64,000 bases of DNA. Origin: Liolophura sinensis (Eukaryota > Mollusca > Polyplacophora > Chitonida > Chitonidae). The translations under genes and the position numbers were made by a program. The notes beneath the pieces were generated by a model, which was not told the DNA's origin, made no database searches, and saw nothing but the letters and a program-made list of their open reading frames with translations. The stretch covers positions 248,001-312,000 of the forward strand of contig NW_027017961.1 of NCBI RefSeq assembly GCF_032854445.1, given 5' to 3'. Of this stretch, positions 9,754 to 22,303 are shown piece by piece. Positions within the stretch are counted from its first letter, which is position 1; each line of letters begins with the position of its first letter.

Positions 9754-10474
9754 AGTTGCACAGCGACATACATGTCTATACAGAAAAATGCTATCTGATC
9801 GCAGTCAGTGTAAAATTCCTGACGGTGTTTACTGTGCAGCAGAGATTCAGGATGGTGCTTACTGTGTAGCAGAGTTTCAGGATGGTATTTACTGTGCAGC
9901 AGAGATTCAGGATGGTGTTTACGGTGCAACAGAGATTCAGTATGGTGTTAATTGATTTAATCAACGATTCAGGAAAACACAGTGATCCAGGTTTAGAAGC
10001 TTCAGGTTATATTAATATCTTGAAGTAATGATACTGCGTTGCTTGAAACCATTTAAACATCCGAATTCCACTGACTCTGTCAACACGCTGGATGAAAGAA
10101 TATATTGGAGTGAAATCAGATAGAGAAACACATGATTTTCTATCGGCCTCACAACGTTTTACATTTTACTTACTTATTTAATTTTTGTTTGAGGAGGGCC
10201 TCAGTTACCGAGGGGGTCAGCACGCCATCGCCCTCTGTAATCCCACATGGAACACTGGGGTTAGAGCTGATTTCCTAGCTGGCACCATCTTTTAAGTGCC
10301 AATATTGAGAAATGCCTTCTATTTCTTCTCAACGATCAACGGTACAAAGATGCAGTTTGGACCAAATACACGCTAAAAAGCTCATCTTATCCCCACACAT
10401 TATCCACACTAAATCTTTCATTTTTCCCCTCAGCTGAAATAGACTAAATCCAGTTAAAGAGACTCGTGTCTTAT
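9754..10474 (+). repeat. Extended spacer after SINE 3 (long-cassette segment)
   Basis: About 721 bp absent from short cassettes. In order: a diverged copy of the pre-SINE flank (9764-9803), a 30-bp tandem repeat (9821-9952), roughly 200 bp without recognised features, a tacttacttattta tract near 10166-10180, a GC-richer patch (about 10190-10290), then a plain stretch up to the satellite at 10475. I recognise no gene. The region 10160-10290 may be a minus-strand retroposon fragment. Confidence 0.8.
9821..9952 (+). repeat. 30-bp tandem repeat, 4.4 units (cassette 3)
   Basis: Units start at 9821, 9851, 9881 and 9911, with a partial at 9941. Each reads like gatggtgtttactgtgcagc then agagattcag. 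In one frame it spells a decapeptide DGVYCAAEIQ, but neither strand has a stop in the unit, so open frames arise automatically. Differences between units in that frame are almost all amino-acid changing, with one silent (GAC/GAT), which argues against selection on a protein. Confidence 0.9.
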
Positions 10475-13400
10475 GATAGCATGCTCAGTTACAAGATAAA
10501 CATTGTAAACATTATATTATCACGCTCACTTACAAGGTAAACATTGTAATCATTATAATAGAAAGCTCAGTTACAAGATGAAAATTGTAATCATAATAGC
10601 ATGTTCAGTTACAAGATGAATATTGTAATCATTATAATAACATCATCAGTTACAAAATGAACATTGTATTCATTATATTAGCACGTTCAATTACAACATG
10701 AACATTGTAATCATTATAATAGCATGCTCAGTTACAAGATGAACATTGTAAACAGTATAATAGCGTGCCCATTTACAAAATGAACATTGTCATCATTATA
10801 ATAGCATGCTAAGTTACAAGATGAACATTGTAATCATTATAAAAACATCATCAGTTACAAGGTGAACATTGTAATCAGTATAAAAGCATGCTCAGTTGCA
10901 AAATGAACATTGTAATCATTATAATAGCTTGTTCAGTTACAAGGTGAACATTGTAATTATTATAAAAACATGCCCAGTTACAAGATGAACATTGTAATAC
11001 TTCTAATAGCATGTTCAGTTACGAAGTGAACATTGTAATCATTATAATAGCATGCTCAGTTTCAAGATAAACATTGTAATCATTATAATATCATTTTCAG
11101 TTGCAAGATGAAGATTGTAATCGACATAATAGCATGTTCAGTTACAAGATGAACATTGTAATCATTGTAATAGCATGTTCAGTTACAAAGTGAACATTGT
11201 AATCCTTATAATTGCATGTTCAGTTACAAGATGAACATTGTAATCATGATAAAAACATCATCAGTTGCAAGGTGAACATTGTAATCAGTATACAAGCATG
11301 CTCAGTTGCAAATTGGACATTGTAATCATTACAATAGCATATTCAGTTACAAGATGAACATTGTAATCATTATAATCAAGTGCTCAGTTACAAGGTGAAC
11401 ATTGTAATCATTACAATAGCGTGCTCAGTTACAAGATGAACATTGTAATCATTATAAAAACATGCCCAGTTACAAGATGAACATTGTAATAGTTAAAATA
11501 GCATGATCAGTTACGAAGTGAACATTGTAATCATTATAATATCATTTTCAGTTGCAAGATGAACATTGTAATCATTATAATATCATTTTCAGTTACAAGA
11601 TAAAGATTGTAATCGACATAATAGCATGTTCAGTTACAAGATGAACATTGTAATCATTGTAATAGCATGTTCAGTTACAAAGTAAACATTGTAATCATTA
11701 TAATAGCGTTAACGGTTACAAAATCACCATTGTAATCAATATAATAGCATGCTCAGTTACAAAATGAATATTGCAATTATTATATTAGCATATGTAGTCA
11801 CAAGATGAACATTGTAATCATTATTATAGCATATGTAGTTACAAGATGAACATTGTAATCATTATAAAAACATCATCAGTTACAAGGTGAACATTGTAAT
11901 CAGTATAAAAGCATGCTCAGTTGCAAAATGGACATTGTGATCATTACATTAGCATATTCACTTACAAGATGAACATTGTAATCATTATAATAATGTGCTC
12001 AGTTACAAGGTGAACAATGTAATCTTTGTAGTAGCATGTTCAGTTACAAAGTGAACATTGTAATCCTTATAATTGCATGTTCAGTTACAAAGTGAACATT
12101 GTAATCATTATAAAAACATCATCAGTTGCAAGGTGAACATTGTAATCAGTATACAAGCATGCTCAGTTGCAAAATGGACATTGTAATCATTACAATAGCA
12201 TATTCAGTTACAAGATGAACATTGTAATCATTATAATAATGCGCTCAGTTACAAGGTGAACCATGTAATCATTGTAATAGCATGTTCAGTTACAAAGTGA
12301 ACATTGTAATCCTTATAATTGCATGTTCAGTTACAAGATGAACATTGTAATCATTATAAAAACATAAACAGTTACAAGGTGAACATTGTAATCAGTATAC
12401 AAGCATGCTCAGTTGCAAAATGGACATTGTAATCATTACATTAGCATATTCACTTACAAGATGAACATTGTAATCATTATAATAACATCATCAGTTACAA
12501 CATAAGCATTGTATTCATTATATTAGCTCGTTCACTTACAAGATAAACATTGTAATCATTATAAAAGCATGTTCAGTTACAAGGTGAACATAGTAATCAT
12601 TTTAAAAACATGCTCAGTTGCAAGATGAAGATTGTAATCGACATAATAGCATGTTCAGTTATAAGATGAACATTGTAATCATTATAAAAACATCATCAGT
12701 TGCAAGGTGAACATTGTAATCAGTATACAAGCATGCTCAGTTGCAAGATAAACATTGTAATCATTACATTAGCATATTCACTTACAAGATGAATATTGTA
12801 ATCATTATAATAACATCATCAGTTACAAAGTAATCATTGTATTCATTATATTAGCACGTTCAATTACAAGATGAACATTGTAATCATTATAATATCATTT
12901 TCAGTTACAAGATAAAGATTGTAATCGACATAATAGCATGTTCAGTTACAAGATGAACATTGTAATCATTGTAATAGCATGTTCAGTTACAAAGTAAACA
13001 TTGTAATCATTATAATAGCGTTACCGGTTACAAAATCACCATTGTAATCAATATAATAGCATGCTCAGTTACAAAATGAATATTGCAATTATTATATTAG
13101 CATATGTAGTCACAAGATGAACATTGTAATCATTATTATAGCATATGTAGTTACAAGATGAACATTGTAATCATTATAAAAACATCATCAGTTACAAGGT
13201 GAACATTGTAATCAGTATAAAAGCATGCTCAGTTGCAAAATGGATATTGTGATCATTACATTAGCATATTCACTTACAAGATGAACATTGTAATCATTAT
13301 AATAATGTGCTCAGTTACAAGGTGAACAATGTAATCTTTGTAGAAGCATGTTCAGTTACAAAGTGAACATTGTAATCCTTATAATTGCATGTTCAGTTAC

Positions 13401-16400
13401 AAAGTGAACATTGTAATCATTATAAAAACATCATCAGTTGCAAGGTGAACATTGTAATCAGTATACAAGCATGCTCAGTTGCAAAATGGACATTGTAATC
13501 ATTACAATAGCATATTCAGTTACAAGATGAACATTGTAATCCTTATAATAATGCGCTCAGTTACAAGGTGAACCATGTAATCATTGTAATAGCATGTTCA
13601 GTTACAAAGTGAACATTGTAATCCTTATAATTGCATGTTCAGTTACAAGATGAACATTGTAATCATTATAAAAACATAAACAGTTACAAGGTGAACTTTG
13701 TAATCAGTATACAAGCATGCTCAGTTGCAAAATGGACATTGTAATCATTACATTAGCACATTCACTTACAAGATGAACATTGTAATCATTATAATAACAT
13801 CATCAGTTACAACATAAGCATTGTATTCATTATATTAGCTCGTTCACTTACAAGATAAACATTGTAATCATTATAAAAGCATGTTCAGTTACAAGGTGAA
13901 CATAGTAATCATTTTAAAAACATGCTCAGTTGCAAGATGAAGATTGTAATCGACATAATAGCATGTTCAGTTACAAGATAAACATTGTAATCATTATAAA
14001 AACATCATCAGTTGCAAGGTGAACATTGTAATCATTATAATAATGTGCTCAGTTACAAGGTGAACAATGTAATCTTTGTAATAGCATGTTCAGTTACAAA
14101 GTGAACATTGTAATCCTTATAATTGCATGTTCAGTTACAAAGTGAACATAGTAATTATTATAAAAACATCATCAGTTGCAAGCTGAACATTGTAATCAGT
14201 ATACAAGCATGCTCAGTTGCAAAATGGACATTGTAATCATTACAATAGCATATTCAGTTACAAGATGAACATTGTAATCATTATATTAATGCGCTCAGTT
14301 ACAAGGTGAACAATGTTATCATTGTAATAGCATGTTCAGTTACAAAGTGAACATTGTAATCCTTATAATTGCATGTTCAGTTACAAGATGAACATTATAA
14401 TCATTATAAAAACATAAACAGTTACAAGGTGAACATTGTAATCAGTATACAAGCATGCTCAGTTGCAAAATGGACATTGTAATCATTACATTAGCATATT
14501 CACTTACAAGATAAAAATTGTAATCATTATAATAACATCATCAGTTACAACATAAGCATTGTATTCATTATATTAGCTCGTTCACTTACAAGATAAACAT
14601 TGTAATCATTATAAAAGCATGTTCAGTTACAAGGTGAACATTGTAATCTTTATAAAAACATGCTCAGTTACAAGATGAACATTCTAATCATTATAATAGC
14701 ATGTTCAGTTACAAGGTGGACATTGTAAGTATAAAAGCATGCTCAGTTGCAAAATGGACATTGTAATCATTACACAAGCATATTTAGTTACAAGATGAAT
14801 ATTGTAATCATTATAATAACATCATCAGTTACAAAATGAACATTGTATTTATTAAATTAGCACGTTCAATTACAAGATGAACATTGTAATCATTATAATA
14901 TCATGCTCAGTTGCAAGATAAAGATTGTAATCGACATAATAGCATGTTCAGTTACAAGATGAACATTGTAATCATTATAAAAACATAAACAGTTACAAGG
15001 TGAACATTGTAATCAGTATACAAGCATGCTCAGTTGCAAAATGGACATTGTAATCATTACATTAGCATATTCACTTACAAGATGAATATTGTAATCATTA
15101 TAATAACATCATCAGTTACAACATAAGCATTGTATTCATTATATTAGCTCGTTCACTTACAAGATAAACATTGTAATCATTATAAAAGCATGTTCAGTTA
15201 CAAGGTGAACATAGTAATCATTTTAAAAACATGCTCAGTTGCAAGATGAAGATTGTAATCGACATAATAGCATGTTCAGTTATAAGATGAACATTGTAAT
15301 CATTATAAAAACATCATCAGTTGCAAGGTGAACATTGTAATCAGTATACAAGCATGCTCAGTTGCAAGATGAACATTGTAATCATTACATTAGCATATTC
15401 ACTTACAAGATGAATATTGTAATCATTATAATAACATCATCAGTTACAAAGTAAACATTGTATTCATTATATTAGCACGTTCAATTACAAGATGAACATT
15501 GTAATCATTATAAAAGCATGTTCAGTTACAAGGTGAACATTGTAATCTTTATAAAAACATGCTCAGTTACAAGATGAACATTCTAATCATTATAATAGCA
15601 TGTTCAGTTACAAGGTGGACATTGTAAGTATAAAAGCATGCTCAGTTGCAAAATGGACATTGTAATCATTACATAAGCATATTTAGTTACAAGATGAATA
15701 TTGTAATCATTATAATAACATCATCAGTTACAAAATGAACATTGTATTCATTATATTAGCACGTTCAATTACAAGATGAACATTGTAATCATTATAATAT
15801 CATGCTCAGTTGCAAGATAAAGATTGTAATCGACATAATAGCATGTTCAGTTACAAGATGAACATTGTAATCATTGTAATAGCATGTTCAGTTACAAAGT
15901 GAACATTGTAATCCTTATAATTGCATGTTCAGTTACAAGATGAACGTTGTAATCATTATAATAACATCATCAGTTCCTAGGTGAACATTGTAATCAGTAT
16001 GCAAGCATGCTCAGTTGCAAAATGGACATTGTAATGATTGCAATAGCATATTCAGTTACAAGATGAACATTGCAATCATTATAATAATGTGCTCAGTTAC
16101 AAGGAGAACATTGAAATCATTACAATAGCGTGCTCAGTTACAAGGTGAACATTGTAATCATTATAAAAACATGCCCAGTTACAAGATGAACATTGTAATA
16201 GTTAAAATAGCATGCTCAAATACAAGATGAGCAATGTAATCATTATAATAGCATGCTCAATTACAAGATGAAAATTGTAATTCGTATAATAGCATGCTCA
16301 GTTACAACATGAACATTGTAATCATTATAATAGCATGTTCAGTTACAAGATGAACATTGTAATCAGTATAATAGCATGCTCAGTTACAAAATTAATATTT

Positions 16401-16526
16401 TAATTATTACACTAGTATGCCCAGTTACAAGATGAACATTGTAATCAGTATAATAGCGTGCTCAGTTACAAGATGAGCAATGTAATCATTATAATAGCAT
16501 GTTCAGTTACCAGATGAACATTGTAA
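10475..16526 (+). repeat. Satellite block S4
   Basis: About 6.05 kb of monomers. The 5' edge (cattgtaaacattatattatcacg, then aaagctcag) is shared with S6, S8, S9 and S12, all of which follow an extended spacer. It carries a repeated 1312-bp higher-order unit and one longer-range 900-bp-type section near 14414-15880. The counterpart S12 is 2088 bp longer. Confidence 0.95.
11794..14030 (+). repeat. 1312-bp (32-monomer) higher-order repeat, ~1.7 copies
   Basis: The marker gtagtcacaag occurs at 11794 and 13106, exactly 1312 bp or 32 x 41 apart. Shared oddities include tcatttacattag-type monomers, aatgcgctcag and taatcattgtattc. The second copy stops matching near 14030. A single private change (ttaccggtta at about 13021) distinguishes it. 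Confidence 0.88.
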
Positions 16527-17420
16527 GAATTATTTTTAGAATAAATCGCTTCCAAACTCTGGTATATTCACCTTAGTTTAACTAAACGCCATCATATCGT
16601 ATTTATGTTAATTACATGTAATATTTTAATAGGCATGTTCTTAAGTCAAGTGGCCCTTTGTTAGACTGTTTAGCCTTTCAAAACGGAAACTACAGGTATG
16701 CATATTTAAGAGAACTTAAGTTTGTCCTTTTTTAAAACCATTTTCTTCATTCCTCAATGAAAAATACATGCATTGTTTCGCACCCCTATTTGCAGCGTTC
16801 TGGCAATGGGCCAAATGTGTAGAATACGATATCTGTGAAATTAATCTGACTGCAATAAAATCAGAAAATTCGACCCCAATTCTTTGATGGTTTTCTCTAC
16901 GGTTCTTCTATATCGGGACTAGTCTTGCTGACAATGGTAACTGATGCTCGTCGGCAGGTACACGTACGTTAATGAGATCAATAACTTTGTCTCTTTCTTT
17001 CAGGACAAATATGTAACTTATTAAACTAACGGTTTTGACAGATAAATGTAACAGCTCTGTGATCTCATCATGTTAGAAATGAAATAACAAATGCGATATA
17101 GACGTACTTGAGCTCCTAATATGTTTTTTCCAGAGTGCTTACGGTGGACTTCGTTTGGATTCTGTGAGGGTTTTGATAGGTCTGTTATATGTTAATTGTG
17201 GATTACTGAAAACTCGCTCCACTAATATTATATGTACAAACATGTTTGCTTAAAGCCTTCCTTTCACTAGGAAATAAAATAGCCTGAGTAGGAGCCTTGT
17301 CAGGTGGGGTTATGTATGGGAGGACTAAGGTTTGCCTGAAGTGAAAGACATAGGTACAGTAAATGGCGCAGAGACATACATGTCTTTACAGATAAATGTT
17401 ATCTGATCGTCAGTTGCACA
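16527..17420 (+). repeat. Core spacer 4
   Basis: 894 bp, of a third group shared with cores 12 and 13: attttaataggc, ttaagtcaagtgg, gcgttctgg, aataaaatcag, but gaaataacaaatgcg and attatatgtac as in group I. No gene seen. Confidence 0.85.
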
Positions 17421-17784
17421 GACCGGCCCGGATAGCACAGTTGGTAGAGCGTCCGCTTCGGGACCAGTAGATCCAGGATCAATCCTTGGTCGAGTCACAC
17501 CTAAGACTTTAAAAGAGGAAGTTTTAACTTCCTCGTTTGGCGTTCAGCATGAAGGGGATAGTGCAACGACTGGTTGACCCGTTTCAGCATAATGGCTCGG
17601 GCGGGGCGGCTTACTTGCCTTCGGTAAGTCGTCTCAGTGATGCAGCACTAAATAAAAGAGCGGTGAAAATCCGTCCTGCAACAAGGAGGCACATTACACG
17701 TGCATGCACCCTAATGATTCCTTCGTCGTCATATGACTGAAAAATTGTTGAGTACGACGTTAAACCCCAAGCACTCACTCACTC
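17421..17784 (+). mobile_element. tRNA-derived SINE copy 4, (CACT)3 tail
   Basis: One CACT unit fewer than copies 1-3. A private A at 17466 (gaccagtag) is shared only with copy 12. The fold-back loop is TTTA, which creates a TTTT run at 17522-17525 inside the SINE. Confidence 0.87.
17522..17525 (+). terminator. Possible internal pol III terminator (TTTT) in SINE 4
   Basis: The loop change GTTGTAAC to GTTTTAAC produces four T residues inside a perfect stem about 100 bp after the A box. Four Ts can act as a pol III stop signal. Efficiency with such short runs varies, so this is a weak call. Copies 12 and 13 have the same run. Confidence 0.25.
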
Positions 17785-17804
17785 AGTTGCACAGCGACAT
17801 ACAT

Positions 17805-20320
17805 ACAAGATGAAGATTGTAATCGACATAATAGCATGTTCAGTTACAAAATGAACATTGTAATCATTGTAATAGCATGTTAAGTTACAAAGTGAACATT
17901 GTAATCCTTATAATTGCATGTTCAGTTACAAGATGAACATTGTAATCATTATAAAAACATCATCAGTTGCAAGGTGAACATTGTAATCAGTATACAAGCA
18001 TGCTCAGTTGCAAAATGGACATTGTAATCATTACAATAGCATATTCAGTTACAAGATGAACATTGTAATCATTATAATCATGTGCTCAGTTACAAGGTGA
18101 ACATTGTAATCATTACAATAGCGTGCTCAGTTACAAGATGAACATTGTAATCATTATAAAAACATGCCCAGTTACAAGATGAACATTGTAATAGTTAAAA
18201 TAGTATGATCAGTTACGAAGTGAACATTGTAATCATTATAATAGCATTCTCAGTTGCAAGATAAACATTGTAATCATTATAATATCATTTTCAGTTACAA
18301 GATGAAGATTGTAATCGACATAATAGCATGTTCAGTTACAAGATGAACATTGTAATCATTGTAATAGCATGTTCAGTTACAAAGTAAACATTGTAATCAT
18401 TATAATAGCGTCAACGGTTACAAAATCACCATTGTAATCAAAATAATAGCATGCTCAGTTACAAAATGAATATTTCAATCATTATATTAGCATATTTCAT
18501 TACAAGATGAACATTGTAATCATTATAAAAACATCATCAGTTACAAGGTGAACATTGTAATCAGTATAAAAGCATGCTCAGTTGCAAAATGGATATTGTA
18601 ATCATTACATTAGCATATTCACTTACAAGATGAACATTGTAATTATTATAATAATGTGCTCAGTTACAAGGTGAACAATGTAATCATTGTAATAGCATGT
18701 TCAGTTACAAAGTGAACATTGTATTCCTTATAATTGCATGTTCACTTTCAAAGTGAACATTGTAATCATTATAAAAACATCATCAGTTGCAAAGTGAAAA
18801 TTGTAATCAGTATACAAGCATGCTCAGTTGCAAAATGGACATTGTAATCATTACAATAGCATATTCAGTTACAAGGTGAACAATGTAATCATTGTAATAG
18901 CATGTTCAGTTACAAAGTGAACATTGTAATCCTTATAATTGCATGTTCAGTTACAAGATGAACATTGTAATCATTATAAAAAAATAAACAGTTTTAAGGT
19001 AAACATTGTAATCAGTATACAAGCATGTTCAGTTGCAAATTGGACATTGTAATCATTACATTAGCATATTCACTTACAAGATGAATATTGTAATCATTAT
19101 AATAACATCATCACTTACAACATAAGCATTGTATTCATTATGTTAGCTCGTTGACTTACAAGATAAACATTGTAATCATTATAAAAGCATGTTCAGTTAC
19201 AAGGTGAACATAGTAATCATTTTAAAAACATGCTCAGTTGCAAGATGAAGATTGTAATCGACATAATAGCATGTTCAGTTACAAGATGAACATTGTAATC
19301 ATTATAAAAACATCATCAGTTGCAAGGTGAACATTGTAATCAGTATACAAGCATGCTCAGTTGCAAGATAAACATTGTAATCATTACATTAGCATATTCA
19401 CTTACAAGATGAATATTGTAATCTTTATAATAACATCATCAGTTACAAAGTAAACATTGTATTTATTATATTAGCACGTTCAATTACAAGATGAACATTG
19501 TAATCATTATAAAAGCATGTTCAGTTACAAGGTGAACATTGTAATCTTTATAATAGCATGTTCAGTTACAAGGTGGACATTGTAAGTATAAAAGCATGCT
19601 CAGTTGCAAAATGGACATTGTAATCATTACATAAGCATATTCAGTTACAAGATGAATATTGTAATCATTATAATAACATCATCAGTTACAAAATGAACAT
19701 TGTATTCATTATATTAGCACGTTCAATTACAAGATGAACATTGTAATCATTAAAATATCATGCTCTGTTGCAAGATGAAGATTGTAATCGACATAATAGC
19801 ATGTTCAGTTACAAGATGAACATTGTAATCATTGTAATAGCATGTTCAGTTACAAAGTGAACATTGTAATCCTTATAATTGCATGTTTAGTTACAAGATG
19901 AACATTGTAATCATTATAAAAACATCATCAGTTCCAAGGTGAACATTGTAATCAGTATAGAAGCATGCTCAGTTGCAAAATGGACATTGTAATCATTGCA
20001 ATAGCATATTCAGTTACAAGATGAGCAATGTAATCATTATAATAGCATGCTTAATTACAAGATGAAGATTGTAATTCGTATAATAGCATGCTCAGTTACA
20101 ACATGAACATTGTAATCATTATAATAGCATGTTCAGTTAGAAGATGAACATTGTAATCAGTATAATAGCATGCTCAGTTACAAAGTTAATATTTTAATTA
20201 TTACACTAGTATGCCCAGTTACAAGATGAACATTGTAATCAGTATAATAGCGTGCTCAGTTACAAGATGAGCAATGTAATCATTATAATAGCATGTTCAG
20301 TTACCTGATGAACATTGTAA
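17805..20320 (+). repeat. Satellite block S5
   Basis: It enters at the short-type junction after SINE 4. It carries private variants (ttgacttacaag near 19151, ctctgttgc at 19763) that recur in S13, its super-repeat partner. It ends with the ttacctgatg edge variant, whereas S13 has a different ending, see S13. Confidence 0.95.
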
Positions 20321-21214
20321 GAATTATTTTTAGAATAAATCGCTTCCAAACTCTGGTATATTCACCTTAGTTTAACTAAACGCCATCATATCGTATTTAT
20401 GTTAATTACATGTAATATTTTAATAGGCATGTTCTTAAATCAAGTGGCCCTTTGTTAGACTGTTTAGCCTTTCAAAACGGAAACTACAGGTATGCATATT
20501 TAAGAGAACTTATCTTTGTCCTTTTTTAAAACCATTTTCTTCATTTCTCAATGAAAAATACATGCATTGTTTCGCACCCCTATTTGCAGCGTTCTGGCAA
20601 TGGGCCAAATGTGTAGAATACGATATCTGTGAAATTAATCTGACTGCAATAAAATCAGAAAATTCGACCCCAATTCTTTTATGGTTTTCTCTACGGTTCT
20701 TCTATATCGGAACTAGTCTTGCTGACAATGGTAACTGATGCTCGTCGGCAGGTACACGTACGTTAATGAGATCAATAACTTTGTCTCTTTCTTTCAGGAC
20801 AAATATGTAACTTATTAAACTAACGGTTTTGACAGATAAATGTAACAGCTCTGTGATCTCATCATGTTAGAAATGAAATAAAAAATGCGATATAGACGTA
20901 CTTGAGCTCCTAATATGTTTTTTCCAGAGTGCTTACGGTGGACTTCGTTTGGATTCTGTGAGGGTTTTGATAGGTCTGTTATATGTTAATTGTGGATTAC
21001 TGAAAACTCGCTCCACTAACATTATATATACAAACATGTATGCTTAAAGCCTTCCTTTCACTAGGAAATAAAATAGCCTGAGTAGGAGCCTTGTCAGGTG
21101 GGGTTATGTATGGGAGGACTAAGGTTTGCCTGAAGTGAAAGACATAGGTACAGTAAATGGCGCAGAGACATACATGTCTTTACAGATAAATGTTATCTGA
21201 TCGTCAGTTGCACA
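20321..21214 (+). repeat. Core spacer 5 (long-cassette type)
   Basis: Long-type core like 3 and 11 (cttttatggttt, gaaataaaaaatgcg), but with gacttcg and ttgtggatt where 3 and 11 have gacatcg and ttgtgtatt. No gene seen. Confidence 0.85.
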
Positions 21215-21583
21215 GACCGGCCCGGATAGCACAGTTGGTAGAGCGTCCGCTTCGGGACCGGTAGATCCAGGATCAATCCTTGGTCGAGTCACACCTAAGA
21301 CTTTAAAAGAGGAAGTTGTGACTTCCTCGTTTGGCGTTCAGCATGAAGGGGGATAGTGCAACGACTGGTTGACCCGTTTCAGTATAATGGCTCGGGCGGG
21401 GCGGCTTACTTGCCTTCGGTAAGTCGTCTCAGTGATGCAGCACTAAATAAAAGAGCGGTGAAAATCCGTCCTGCAACAAGGAGGCACATTAAACGTGCAT
21501 GCACCCTAATGATTCCTTCGTCGTCATATGACTGAAAAATTGTTGAGTACGACGTTAAACCCCAAGCACTCACTCACTCACTC
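21215..21583 (+). mobile_element. tRNA-derived SINE copy 5, (CACT)4 tail
   Basis: Long-type SINE (TGTG loop, extra G). It has cagtataatgg, shared with copies 7 and 8, where copies 3 and 11 have cagcataatgg. Confidence 0.87.
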
Positions 21584-22303
21584 AGTTGCACAGCGACATA
21601 CATGTCTATACAGAAAAATGCTATCTGATCGCAGTCAGTGTAAAATTCCTGACGGTGTTTACTGTGCAGCAGAGATTCAGGATGGTGCTTACTGTGTAGC
21701 AGAGTTTCAGGATGGTATTTACTGTGCAGCAGAGATTCAGGATGGTGTTTACGTGCAACAGAGATTCAGTATGGTGTTAATTGATTTAATCAACGATTCA
21801 GGAAAACACAGTGATCCAGGTTTAGAAGCTTCAGGTTATATTAATATCTTGAAGTAATGATACTGCGTTGCTTGAAACCATTTAAACATCCGAATTCCAC
21901 TGACTCTGTCAACACGCTGGATGAAAGAATATATTGGAGTGAAATCAGTTAGAGAAACACATGATTTTCTATCGGCCTCACAACGTTTTACATTTTACTT
22001 ACTTATTTAATTTTTGTTTGAGGAGGGCCTCAGTTACCGAGGGGGTCAGCACGCCATCGCCCTCTGTAATCCCACATGGAACACTGGGGTTAGAGCTGAT
22101 TTCCTAGCTGGCACCATCTTTTAAGTGCCAATATTGAGAAATGCCTTCTATTTCTTCTCAACGATCAACGGTACAAAGATGCAGTTTGGACCAAATACAC
22201 GCTAAAAAGCTCATCTTATCCCCACACATTATCCACACTAAATCTTTCATTTTTCCCCTCAGCTGAAATAGACTAAATCCAGTTAAAGAGACTCGTGTCT
22301 TAT
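21584..22303 (+). repeat. Extended spacer after SINE 5
   Basis: Same layout as the segment after SINE 3 but 720 bp, because one G is lost near 21753 (ttacgtgcaac instead of ttacggtgcaac). It has a private aatcagttagag where others read aatcagatagag. No gene seen. Confidence 0.8.
21651..21781 (+). repeat. 30-bp tandem repeat, cassette 5 (1-bp deletion in unit 4)
   Basis: The four units match cassette 3 except for the lost G in the fourth. The deletion shifts the otherwise shared open frame, so the predicted peptide has a different, longer C-terminus here (frame 21528-21857). This is further evidence that the frame is not under constraint. Confidence 0.9.

Larger units (their letters stand above)
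1..19890 (+). repeat. Super-repeat copy A (~39-42 kb period)
   Basis: Cassettes 1-4 and blocks S1-S5 recur in the same order as cassettes 9-12 and blocks S9-S13. The offset is 39339 at the left edge, 40239-40240 at cassettes 2-3 and 42328 at cassette 4. The left end lies outside the window, and collinearity is lost in S5 near 19.77-19.89 kb. Confidence 0.9.

Noticed and set aside
9744-9929. 61-residue minus-strand open frame over the same repeat
   Set aside because: Shadow of the stop-free 30-bp unit; no independent support.
9698-9955. 85-residue open frame over the SINE 3' end and the 30-bp repeat (also 30655, 36070, 49938; 109 residues at 21528)
   Set aside because: It starts inside the SINE, crosses the (CACT)n tail and the target-site duplication, and owes its length to a stop-free 30-bp unit. 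The unit differences are mostly amino-acid changing.
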